Shown: positions 42,837 through 52,047 of the stretch, piece by piece | How the letters are laid out: every line of letters begins with the position of its first letter | Numbering within the stretch: position 1 is the stretch's first letter | Assembly: GCA_027604185.1 (NCBI GenBank) | Contig: JADGKB010000008.1 | Span: 62,001 to 126,000, forward strand | DNA from: Boothiomyces macroporosus | Taxonomy: Eukaryota; Chytridiomycota; Chytridiomycetes; Rhizophydiales; Terramycetaceae | Direction of reading: 5' to 3' | Length of the DNA: 64,000 bases | Notes under the pieces: generated by a model | What the model was told of the DNA's origin: nothing | What the model saw: only the letters and a program-made list of their open reading frames with translations | Databases searched by the model: none | Made by a program: the position numbers and the translations under genes

Positions 42837-43940
42837 TTATTCTTGAGCGATAATCGATAATAGTGCATCGACTCCCATGCCGCTGTCCGGTAACTGGGAG
42901 AGGACTTCTCTGGGCTGGTATAATAGGTTGGGCTCTTTGTTTAAATTAACTGCTCTAGTTACATTAGGGATGGGTTTGAGGAATATGGGTAGCTGGTACT
43001 TTTGCATTGGGAGCTCATCTTCAGGAGATGAAGACTGATCCATATTGAAATTTAATCCAGTTAAATCAGTGTGAAGCATGGGCAGCGGTGGCCGCTCAAA
43101 TTTAGTGCTGTACGACAGATGCGAAGGCTTTGATCTGCGTTTAAAAGTAACCTGTTATTAGATCTAACATACTTTGTAATTCTTTGTTCCATTATTATCC
43201 CAATATTCTTCATTATTTACATTATATCTGATTGCAAATTCCATTTCTGCTGCATCTCCTTCCAGCAGATTGTCGAGGTTGAGCGTAGCAGTAAATCTAT
43301 CCACCCCCAAGTACTCGTTGCAAGTTTCTCCAACAGAGCACTGAAAATCGCCTTTATAGTCTTTCCAGGTCTTCCAGCCATTCCAAGTTACTCTAACAGC
43401 GACCTTCTTTTCAAAAGAAATGTTTCGCACCAATACTCCAATTTTAAGCATATTGTCCTTCAGATCCAACTGATCCAATATGACGTTAAATTGATGCGAA
43501 AGATGGCAGACCGGACTCTTCGACTCTATACACCAAAAGGGAGGGATAAGGAAAGCCGAAGAGGCCGAAGTCATGTTCTCATCACCACTGTCCATAACAT
43601 ATATCTGATCTAGATTTGCTATGTTTTTCGGACTTTCAGTCTTTTGAAAGTGTCGTATAACTTCTATACTGTTTGCAAAAGACAGTGTCTTTTTAGTGTT
43701 GGAATCTTCCTTCTTTAAAATAGACTTTTTAGGAGTTCGCAGCAGCCGTTGCTTAACAGAGTTTGATCTGCAAAGCCCACGGTCAGGAGCACATTCTTTG
43801 CCTGGCGGTACTGCAGATTTGACCATTATTTGTTGTATAGAAACCATATAACAATTTGACAGAGCAAAATTTTCCTTGTTTTTATGTTTGTCAAAGTGAC
43901 AAATTGTGACACCTCTGCTTTCATCGTGTGATCGGCGCAT
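42837..43940 (-). CDS. Protein phosphatase 1 glycogen-targeting subunit (CBM21)
   Basis: Two exons encode 360 aa, with the 21-nt intron 43152..43172. A basic region is followed by KKTLSFANSIEVIRHF, which contains an RVxF-type PP1 docking motif variant. The CBM21 carbohydrate-binding domain follows (VLVRNISFEKKVAVRVTWNG, FAIRYNVNNEEYWDNN, NYKV). Homologues such as yeast Gac1/Pig2 bring PP1 to glycogen to activate glycogen synthase. The long C-terminal tail is not conserved. Confidence 0.85.
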
Positions 43941-44784
43941 AATTTAAGCCGGGAAACAGACATTTTTTTCAATGATCTGTGGTTGAAAGGGCGGAGGCTT
44001 TCCATTTTGGGTTTAATTAAAGCAACAGAAAAGACAGACTTGCAGTTATTTAAATCATAGAAAGGTTAGATAACCCATTGTTCCAAACAGTTTCATGCAT
44101 ATTTTTTTCATCCGCACATGAAAAAGTCCCACTATGAGAAAAACGTGAAAAGGATTACTCATCGTGAGCGATATAGTCAATTCCAGACCAACCAGGAAAC
44201 CGCAGTGGGGGCCGCCTATTTCCCACTATTTCAAAAGACAAATACCATTGGTTTATCCAGCGAGCTCATTCTGTCCATTCCTATTCAATTCATACTACTT
44301 GCAAGTTTAAAGCAGTGCATGCCAGCGAGTTAATTTAAGCTCCAGAATATACATGTAAAACTCATGTTGCTGTAGAGTATCACTATCACAAGCTATTTCA
44401 TTCCAGGATTGATCTCGAATGAATTGGTAGTTATGGTATACTGTCATTTACGGAGCATCAAATGAGAACCCGAAATGAAATTCGCCCATCTTGAATCAAT
44501 GTCTTCGAATTATTGAAAGGCCATTTGTACTACGTCCCATGAACAACGAGGTAGTCACTTGATCAAGGAATGCTACAGGTGATCTTGGTTTACCGATCAG
44601 ATCGCTTTAATATGCTCAATCGAAAGCTCTTTATCGATCATGTAATACATATTTTGAGAGAGTGTTTCACAAATCTATATTAAAAAGTAAGATAGAAGCC
44701 GCCCGAAGGTGGGATCTTGGCAACAGACTGTCAAAGACCCCCATTCTTTAATTAGCAATTTATAGCAACTCAAGGGAAAATTTA
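43941..44784. other. Gene-poor interval
   Basis: About 840 bp between two minus-strand genes. Apart from a weak 71-codon frame at 44118..44333 nothing is recognised. Confidence 0.4.
44118..44333 (+). CDS. Possible small protein, weak
   Basis: An ATG-started 71-codon frame with a basic start and a hydrophobic C-terminal stretch (LILSIPIQFILLASL). No paralogue or known domain in the window, so it may be spurious. Confidence 0.22.
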   Translation: MKKSHYEKNVKRITHRERYSQFQTNQETAVGAAYFPLFQKTNTIGLSSELILSIPIQFILLASLKQCMPAS

Positions 44785-45686
44785 TTAATTTCGTAGGATC
44801 TGTGAAAGAGAGTTTACGTTTCCACCACGATAGACACCATGGCTGCCGCTTCCCTTTGGAGTAGAATCTCTACCGCTTAATCCCTTTCCAACTCCATGTT
44901 CATCGAATCTGTGCTTGTGGGAGCCAGTGTATCCTTTCGAATCAGTCAATCGATCATAGACATTGGATTTTTCATTCAACTTTGGAAGAGAGCTCTTAAA
45001 GTCTGCTTTCTTTGGTTGGTTTGCAATGTTATCTATATCAACTCCCGCTTACCTAGTTTTTCAACAGACGGAGTCAATGTAGAAGTGTATCCTCGCTTTC
45101 CACTGGATGCTTGGTTTAGTTTGGAGGAGCTGCCATAGTTCTTTTGGATGCTGGCTTGGCTGTTTCTGGAAGAATCAGCTAGGTTTCCACTGCTGGTAGA
45201 TTTGGATTTTTCCATTTCCGAATGTTGTGCCTTGTGTCTTCCAGTGTATTGGGAAGGATCAGTCAATCTTGCAGTGACGTCCATTTGAACATTTGGCTAC
45301 TGTTAGGTAACTGATACATTAACGGAAGACTGGACAAGCGGTTGACGACCAGAGTTTAGAATGCTTTGGCACAACGTAACGTATGCTTCGGTTGGCGATT
45401 TGCTGCTGTACTTTTTGGCAGCAATGTGTCTTAGACATTCCTGGAACTGGTCAAAGTTGATTTTTCTTTCATTCTTTACTTTGATTTTGTTAAAGACGAT
45501 ATCACATTCGGTAGAGGTAATTGTCCTGTCCAACAATTTACAGTCGCGCGTGAACTTTGCCCATTTTGCATTGTCCATCTCTGGTCCTTTGAGGTTTTGA
45601 AGGGAGCCGCCTCCGCTGAGGTTTCTATTTGAGCCAAATTGACAGAAAGATTCAAAGAGGTGATAGAGGGATTCAATGTCAGCCAT
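44785..45686 (-). CDS. tppp: TPPP/p25-alpha family tubulin-associated protein
   Basis: Three exons encode 286 aa. The p25-alpha core ([43 protein letters not shown]) is complete. The signature C-terminal tubulin-binding motif appears as [21 protein letters not shown] followed by [10 protein letters not shown] degenerate earlier copy, [18 protein letters not shown], sits in exon 2, so the motif is duplicated. TPPP proteins bundle microtubules and in protists and fungi track the presence of a flagellum. Introns are 45297..45317 (21 nt) and 45033..45052 (20 nt). Confidence 0.9.
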
Positions 45687-46010
45687 TAGAGTTTAAATTT
45701 GCAGGAATAAGGTCGGTGTTTTATTTGGCGTGTGTAAACAATGGCGGTACCCTTCTTGTTCTCATGTTCCCGCCACGAGTCCACCCCCAAATTATAGCAA
45801 ACTATTTTATAATAGGTGACTTTAGCATCCTCGTCAGAGCTGGCGGTTGATGTAATTGTTCAGTCACTTTTGATTTTCTATTTCTCCATTAGATCATTAG
45901 CCGCAAGCCGTTACATTCCTGACTGTCAGAGTTCAATCTGCTAGCGGCCGATATTAATGCAAATCAAAGCTTTCAAACTAAATTTGGATAAAGTAGGCCC
46001 ACAATAGTCG
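45687..46010. other. Divergent promoter region
   Basis: About 320 bp between TPPP and the first secreted-protein gene; no ORF with support. Confidence 0.45.
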
Positions 46011-46018
46011 TATAAATA
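46011..46018 (+). promoter_or_regulatory. TATA box (TATAAATA)
   Basis: TATAAATA begins 35 bp before the ATG at 46046 of the first secreted-protein gene. Confidence 0.6.
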
Positions 46019-46045
46019 GATGTCGGATTTACGTATATTTACAAA

Positions 46046-46735
46046 ATGCAATTACATTCAACCTTGCTGTTGGCTTCCACCATTCTTGCAGCTGTCCAAC
46101 CACTGACCAAACGCGATTACTGCTTCTTGTACAATAATCAAGACTGCCGGGATTTCACCCTCTATGAAGTTCGCTCAGATGAAATAGAAAAGCACATGAT
46201 TATTGGCGATTCAACCAATATTCCTGCTGGGTTATCGGAATTCCACGGCATCTGGTACATGAACGGCAATCCTTTGGCTGATGAATGCCTCTCATTTGCC
46301 AATATTAAAGATAATCATGATGGCACATATACTTCCAGAGTATATGATCAAAACATCTGGTCGTGGGATCCAAGCTTTGACGGGAAAGCACTCTACGATG
46401 GAGTCCGTGATTTTGCCTTGACGTATATTATCAAGCAAACTAACGCAAACAGCTATCACGTAACCCCAACCATTTTTACGCCCAACTATTTGTTTGGCCA
46501 AAATATCACTGTCGGAGATATGCTTGCAGAATTTGATATTGTCAAAACCAATGATCCAGATTTGTGGCTGCGTCCATCCTCATTCTTTAAGCACTATGTA
46601 GGCACATACAACTTTACTCGAATTGTATATGGAAATGGAACCAGAACCAAGCGCTACTATTCTGATTATTTGCCAAATATTGGGAACTCGATTTTTTTGG
46701 GGATCAAAGGCGCTTTCACAACCGCGGGCTTGTAG
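46046..46735 (+). CDS. Secreted protein of unknown family, paralogue 1
   Basis: 229 aa, no intron. A signal peptide (MQLHSTLLLASTILAA) is followed by PLTKRDYCF, with a KR dibasic site suited to Kex2 processing. The mature part has Cys pairs (YCFLYNNQDCRDF, ADECLSF), a Trp-rich core (FHGIWYMNGNPL, NIWSWDP, LWLRPSSFF) and glycosylation sequons (NIT, NFT, NGT). The pattern G-x-W-Y plus alternating strands is faintly lipocalin-like, but I cannot assign it. Very similar to the next gene until the C-terminal 25 residues, which are unrelated. Confidence 0.75.
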   Translation: MQLHSTLLLASTILAAVQPLTKRDYCFLYNNQDCRDFTLYEVRSDEIEKHMIIGDSTNIPAGLSEFHGIWYMNGNPLADECLSFANIKDNHDGTYTSRVYDQNIWSWDPSFDGKALYDGVRDFALTYIIKQTNANSYHVTPTIFTPNYLFGQNITVGDMLAEFDIVKTNDPDLWLRPSSFFKHYVGTYNFTRIVYGNGTRTKRYYSDYLPNIGNSIFLGIKGAFTTAGL

Positions 46736-46949
46736 GCTCGTTTTCCTTTTTCAAATATTGATTGAACATGAGCCAGCATATTGTAAATGAATTCTGCATC
46801 GCAACCAAGATATTGTATTGTTGCCAAATGTTTGTTTGCAGAAGCCAAGCAAAATCACTGAGCTACTAAATATCCGGCCGCGGAACGTGAAACTAGTTTT
46901 TCCATTCCCAAGTTGGTAGTTCCCGAATACTGGACGCCAAACAACTGGC

Positions 46950-46957
46950 TATAAATA
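46950..46957 (+). promoter_or_regulatory. TATA box (TATAAATA)
   Basis: TATAAATA begins 42 bp before the ATG at 46992 of the second secreted-protein gene. Confidence 0.6.
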
Positions 46958-46991
46958 GTTGGTACCCATTAGTGATTCACATTAGATAAAA

Positions 46992-47699
46992 ATGCAGTTC
47001 CTTTCCATCCTTGCCCTAGCTTCTGCTACACTTTCTACTCCAGTTGAACCATTGACAAAGAGAAACTTTTGCTTCCTTTACAACAACCAAGATTGCAGAG
47101 ATTTCACTTTATATCAAGTGCCAACTGACCAAATTGAAAATCACATTGTTATTGGGGACGAAACTAACGTGCCAGCAGGTTTGTCTGATTTCCACGGTGT
47201 CTGGTACATGAATGGAAACCCACTGGCTGATGAATGTCTTTCATTTGCCAAGACTGTCGCCAATGCAGACGGCACATGGACTGCTAGAGTATACGACGAA
47301 AACATCTGGTCGTGGGATCCAAACTTTGATGGTAAAGTTCTTTACGACGCTGTAAGAACCTTTGCCTTGACTTATGTCTTGAAAAAAGTTACAAACGACA
47401 AGATACACGTAACTCCAACCATTTTCACTCCAAACTATTTATTAGGGCAAAAAGTCAGTATCGGCGACATGCTGGCTGAATTCGAAATTGTTAGAACTGC
47501 AGATCCAAACCTGTGGTTGCGTCCTTCTTCCTTCTTTGGCCACTATGTTGGTTCTTACAATTTTACCAGAATTGTCTATGGGAATGGCACTCGTACTGAA
47601 AGGTATTACACAGACTACTTGCCAAATGTAAACAACCCACAAAAGAAACAGGCAGTTACTTTGTTGCCTACTCAATTGTTGGCAAAAGTTGCCCAATAA
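46992..47699 (+). CDS. Secreted protein of unknown family, paralogue 2
   Basis: 235 aa, tandem paralogue of the previous gene. Signal peptide MQFLSILALASATLS, then EPLTKRNFCF with the same KR site. The segment FHGVWYMNGNPLADECLSFA and HVTPTIFTPNYL are conserved. Codon choice is more CT-rich than in paralogue 1, suggesting stronger expression. It probably acts outside the cell or at the wall; function unknown. Confidence 0.75.
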   Translation: MQFLSILALASATLSTPVEPLTKRNFCFLYNNQDCRDFTLYQVPTDQIENHIVIGDETNVPAGLSDFHGVWYMNGNPLADECLSFAKTVANADGTWTARVYDENIWSWDPNFDGKVLYDAVRTFALTYVLKKVTNDKIHVTPTIFTPNYLLGQKVSIGDMLAEFEIVRTADPNLWLRPSSFFGHYVGSYNFTRIVYGNGTRTERYYTDYLPNVNNPQKKQAVTLLPTQLLAKVAQ

Positions 47700-47727
47700 A
47701 CTATAGATTAACCTTTAAATTATTGCT

Positions 47728-49207
47728 TTATTTTATCAGAAAGAGGATTACCAAGAACACAATGGCAAGCAGACTAGCTCGTTCTTTAACTTGATTGAAT
47801 TCTTGTAAAAGCTGTTGAACAACATTTGTCGCTTGAAGTTCATCCTTTGCCCTTTCCATTATTTCCTTCTTCTACAATTAAATTTCAACAACCTTCTTTT
47901 CAAGTACTTTCTTTATATCATGCGAATGGGATTTAATCTGCTGAATTTCTCTTTTGTAGTGGCTATTTTCTTCAACTGCTTTGTGAATGTCAAATTGACA
48001 AGATGCAATCTTTTTCCTTGTTTGCTCTATTTTGTCGTCAACTTCACGTTGCTGTTTGGATAAAGATTCATTTTCTAGCTTTAGTTTATGAATTCTGTCT
48101 TCCATCTCGTTCATTTCTTTAATAGTTTTCGATCTTTGTTAATATATATTACAGTTTGCTGTTTGCAGTTTGATTATCAATCACTTCTTGTTTCTTGATT
48201 GTGTTTAGTAATATGAGTAAAGCCGCATAGTGTCGTTCTTTTGGTGAGAGTGATTGAGTGGTCTGATCTTGTTCCATACTAGCGATTTTGGCAGAAAGCT
48301 CTTCATAAAACTTGTTGATGGCTTCATTTTCATCTTGTACGGTTGGATATTCAATCTTTTCTCCATCATTATCTTGCGCTTTTCGTGAAAGAATTGGAGT
48401 CGACTTTGGAGATATTTGCAGTCTTCGTTCAGTAAGGCTTTTTCGTAAAACAGAATTTAAAGATGGATTATAATCTGGAAGAGCTTTTTGTTCGTCTGCT
48501 CTACTAGTGAATACTACGCTTTCGTTATCCGAATCAATCTTATCATCCTGTTCGCTTTCATTGTTTTCCTCACTTTGTTCAGGTGTTTTTGGCGTTTCTT
48601 CCATATCAGCTAATTTGTGACTAAATGATCCATCGGGAGTAGAAGGTTTGTTGGATTGAAATACATTTTGATCCTCCTCCTCAGCGATATCTTCCAATGA
48701 TTCAGGAATTCCGTTTATTTCAGAGATATCATCGATTGTGGTTGATCCAAACTGAATAGAAACATTGTTATCCTTTTTAAACGACACTGTGCTGATAAAA
48801 GTGCTTGGTGACCCTTGCTTGGACGGTGAGCGAGATTGTTCAGATTCGTCGTCATCTTCCGAAATAACACCAATAAGTGACTCGGGAGGTTGCTCCCCAT
48901 CAAGTTCGAATGAAATATCCCTTTCTCCAACCAAGCCTCCAATCTGGTTTTTTATTTCAGCCCGTTCCTCTTTCACAAAGGTTTTCCTAGTACCCAGACT
49001 GAAATCTGGTATTGGTATATCGCTGCGTTTACGAGAGAGTGTTTTCAATACTTTTGTTGGAGTAAAAGAGTCAACCATCCATAGCGATTTAGAAGTATCA
49101 ATCTCATGTGCATCCATCGACAGTTTTGTGAGATCGTCTTCTTGCGACTTGGACTTTTCTGCTAGTGGTGAGTCAGTGTTGTTGAATGGGCTGCTCAAGT
49201 CGGACAT
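47728..49207 (-). CDS. Tail-anchored coiled-coil protein
   Basis: Three exons encode 479 aa. The first about 280 residues are acidic, Ser-rich and likely disordered. A long coiled coil follows (MEDRIHKLKLENESLSKQQ, IEQTRKKIASCQFDIH). The C-terminus is a single hydrophobic helix (LLAIVFLVILFLIK), so the protein should be tail-anchored with the coil in the cytoplasm. Introns are 48134..48152 (19 nt) and 47872..47892 (21 nt); removing the second exposes the membrane anchor, which is otherwise lost to a stop. It may tether or scaffold at ER or nuclear membrane; family not recognised. Confidence 0.75.
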
Positions 49208-49671
49208 TCCAGATTGTCTGAAGATCAGAAATCAAAAATTTAAAGAATTCAATGTCAAAACACTGGGGCTGAATAAAGGTTCTCTGGTCTCTGTTTAATA
49301 ATTCTGGCTTCCACTGTTTGACGGAAGCTTTGGCTGATTGTGATGGTCATTGGAAAACAGAGTTCATCGGATGGCAGCCCTCATTTCAACTGCCTACTGA
49401 TTCTGTAGATTTCTTTTCATATTGAATCATTAATTACTTTAATGTGGATAGCTTTCTATACCGCTCCGTTTTCTTGTGGTGCTATCTCGGCCCGATTCAT
49501 GCCATAGTTTGCCATAGGATGCCAACTAGTGTTGATGCACTTTCAACACAACCTTGTAAGATATTGAATACCTTTGAATTGGTTACGGATTGTTTTGCAA
49601 GTTACTCTCATGATGGTGCCACTCTCCCAAATCTGGATTCAGATTCAGGTCTCTTCCTTTCCAAAAAATAA

Positions 49672-50649
49672 ATGTTGATTGCGACTGCAAACGAATCTCT
49701 TATAGCGACATACCTGTCGCTAATCCCAGAATGCTTGGGTCTGGTCCTCAATGCATTCCTATTTTACATTATCCTATCAAAGAAATCGCTTCGACAGAGT
49801 ACGTTTGACAATGCAATATTTGTGCTTATCACATGTTTCTTGCTATGGATGTTCACCAATGTTTCAGTATCAGTGATAAAGTTGGGGATGAATAGCAATT
49901 TGAAAGACCAGGTGCTGCTGTGCCAGGTATCTGCAATTGGCCAACTTATGACTGGCGGGATGGGGTTAGCGGGACACTTGATTCTTGCACTAGATAGATA
50001 CCTCGTTTTGGTTAAACGCACCGAACTCGGTCCTTTGACCTTCCGATCCATCCTCCTGTTTTTCGCATTGATGTTGGTAATAGTCTCTTTTGGACAACTC
50101 ACTTCTCCTCGATTGTTCGAACCAACCGAAAACGGAAGCGTTTGCTGGTATCCTACTGCTCCCCTGGGCGAAATTGTATTTGGAATGGTTGCATTCGCAT
50201 ATTTCATTTTTGTCCTGCTAATAGTGGTGCTGCTCTATACACTCATATACCTCCAAGTGAAGCACAAGATCCACAAAATGACCATGTTTAGCACAAAGCT
50301 GACTCCAGTGATGATCAGCAAAACAGAAGATTTCCAGAATAGACTGCTGATAAGATGCCTGACAATCACTGGTGCATTTTGCATGCTGTACATTCCAATC
50401 TTTGTTGTAATTGCTTATCGCTATGTGACTATCCAGAATGCTCCACAGATGCTGGAACTAGTTGGTGATTTTATTTTGGTTCTAGATGCCAGCTTGTGCT
50501 CTCCCCTGATTATTATATATACCAATCCGAAATATCAGAAAGAGATTGCCCGGTATCTCCCAATCAACTTTATAGAAGAGAAGAGTGAAAATACCACCGA
50601 CTTTGATTCAAACACTATGCCAACCTCTCAGGTATCCGATTTCTTTTAA
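49672..50649 (+). CDS. Rhodopsin-like seven-helix receptor
   Basis: 325 aa, no intron. Seven hydrophobic segments, the third ending LALDRYLVLVK (DRY), an Asn/Pro motif after helix 7 (LIIIYTNPKYQKEI) and a Cys pair between helix 3 and loop 2 (LLCQVSA, SVCWYPT). An N-glycosylation site lies near the N-terminus (NES). The upstream frame ends in a stop directly before this ATG. Class A GPCR, ligand unknown. It differs strongly from the other GPCR in the window. Confidence 0.8.
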   Translation: MLIATANESLIATYLSLIPECLGLVLNAFLFYIILSKKSLRQSTFDNAIFVLITCFLLWMFTNVSVSVIKLGMNSNLKDQVLLCQVSAIGQLMTGGMGLAGHLILALDRYLVLVKRTELGPLTFRSILLFFALMLVIVSFGQLTSPRLFEPTENGSVCWYPTAPLGEIVFGMVAFAYFIFVLLIVVLLYTLIYLQVKHKIHKMTMFSTKLTPVMISKTEDFQNRLLIRCLTITGAFCMLYIPIFVVIAYRYVTIQNAPQMLELVGDFILVLDASLCSPLIIIYTNPKYQKEIARYLPINFIEEKSENTTDFDSNTMPTSQVSDFF

Positions 50650-50676
50650 AAGCTTTTTATTAGCAATAAATTTAGT

Positions 50677-52036
50677 TTACAGGTCTTCATCAATGGTAAT
50701 ATAACTGTCAGAGTCTGATTCGTCCAGCGAAAGCTTTTGCCATCTGCAATCATCCAGCCCTTCCAGCTCACCATCAATCTGATATTAACCAATCTTACCA
50801 TCAGTTTAAAATAGCGTATCGTAAACTCGTCATCATCCAATTCATAAGTTTCCCTGGTGTCAAATGGAGCAAATATCCGAACTACGCGTTCTACACCAGC
50901 AGTTGCAATGTACATGTCATTAACATTCATGCAAGAGTTCACTATAGAGTAATGTCCACTTAGAACTGTAGTTGGTTTAACAATTGGAACTTGTTGTCCA
51001 TTCACCATAAACTCTGATTCTTTTGGTTTCGATAGCTTAAATCCATAGCATTTGTAATCGTCGCTTCCCATAAAAAAGTAATCTGAAAAGAAACATCCAG
51101 TTTTAATTGTACACAGCGAATTAAAGTTGTCATCGTAGCACATTAGAATTGGTTGTGGATCATTTACATCGAATATCAGCGGATAGAATTTCTGTACATT
51201 TGTCCCTATCTGTGTGCCATATTCATTCCACACTGCACAAGTCACATCACTAGGGTTAGACAACTTGGTATTTGTGTGTATTCTTGTATTGTACTTGAAT
51301 GATTGCTCTAGGTTTCTCAAGTCATATAAATACACTCCTCCTTTGTCATCACTGGAGATAAACAAATTCTGGTTTACTGGATTAAACTGGACACTGTTTT
51401 GTCTTCTCCCTATTTTAAGCTTTTTGATGACCTAGAATTAATTACACTCACCTGGCTTTGTAATCGTATGAAGGGCTTTTCTTGCTCGCAGGTCCCATAG
51501 TTTGATGGTGTAATCTTGTCCAGCTGTCAAATAAATACTGTCCTTGCAAGACAGCTTTAAACAAGCGTCCAGATGCGCTTGTTTCTTTACGGACTTGCCA
51601 GTCTCAATGTTGTAAATAATCACCAGTCCATCGTTTCCACAGCTTAGCAGGTAGTCATTCGAAAATTCAATTGAAAAAATGTTTGACAAGTGTCCTGATA
51701 TTACCGACAGTTACCTAATGGTTGGATTTACAATACCTATAATGAAATCTCGAATACCTGAAGTTAGCTTATTTATACCTAAATAAGATTAAGGTTACCT
51801 ACTGATAAGAAAGATAGCAACCTTAAATTAGTATAAAAGGGACCTGTGCCTTTGAAGACCAACTCGTTCTCTAAATCGTGCATTCTATAAACAAGGACAT
51901 CCAAATCGTCCCCACCCGTAGCAAGCAATCCATTTTTGTAACTCAGCGCATTTACACATCCTGAATGATCTTTGATTGTCTTGCTATGCCATTTACGCTT
52001 CATTAGCTTGTCAAAGTTTAATTCGGTGATTTCCAT
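50677..52036 (-). CDS. WD40-repeat protein (DCAF5/6/8-like) with intron arrays
   Basis: Four exons encode 382 aa with about six WD40 repeats (DHSGCVNALSYKNGLLATGG, GHLSNIFSIEFSNDYLLSCG, YTIKLWDLRA, SVQFNPVNQNLFISSDDKGG, VLSGHYSIVNSCMN). The pattern resembles DCAF substrate receptors of CUL4-DDB1 ligases. The tail is acidic. The intervening sequences are a 149-nt array (51695..51843), a 42-nt array (51410..51451) and one ordinary 20-nt intron (50779..50798). Complete removal joins a G to GACAC to make the WD40 Gly-His, which fixes the outer splice sites. Confidence 0.85.
51410..51451 (-). other. Tandem array of two mini-introns
   Basis: On the minus strand 51432..51451 (20 nt, GTGAGTGTAATTAATTCTAG) is followed at once by 51410..51431 (22 nt, GTCATCAAAA...AATAG). 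Removing only the first unit leaves a stop five codons on; removing both restores the WD40 repeat. Confidence 0.8.
51695..51843 (-). other. Tandem array of seven mini-introns
   Basis: The 149-nt interval divides completely into seven consecutive GT...AG units of 22, 23, 20, 21, 21, 22 and 20 nt, reading from 51843 downward (boundaries after 51822, 51799, 51779, 51758, 51737 and 51715). Every junction is AG|GT. Units include GTAACCTTAATCTTATTTAG and GTAACTGTCGGTAATATCAG, each with a branch-like TTAAT/CTAAC or similar. They differ in sequence, so this is an old array. It could also be spliced as one 149-nt intron. Confidence 0.8.
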
Positions 52037-52047
52037 CTTGAAAATTT
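52037..52047. promoter_or_regulatory. 11-bp gap between divergent start codons
   Basis: Only CTTGAAAATTT separates the ATG of the WD40 gene from that of the BRE-like gene on the other strand. Both promoters must lie inside the partner's coding region and introns, or transcripts must be leaderless. Confidence 0.7.

Noticed and set aside
49444..49671. Upstream frame that could extend the GPCR at 49672
   Set aside because: It begins with GTG, ends in a stop directly before the receptor's ATG, and no mini-intron joins the two.
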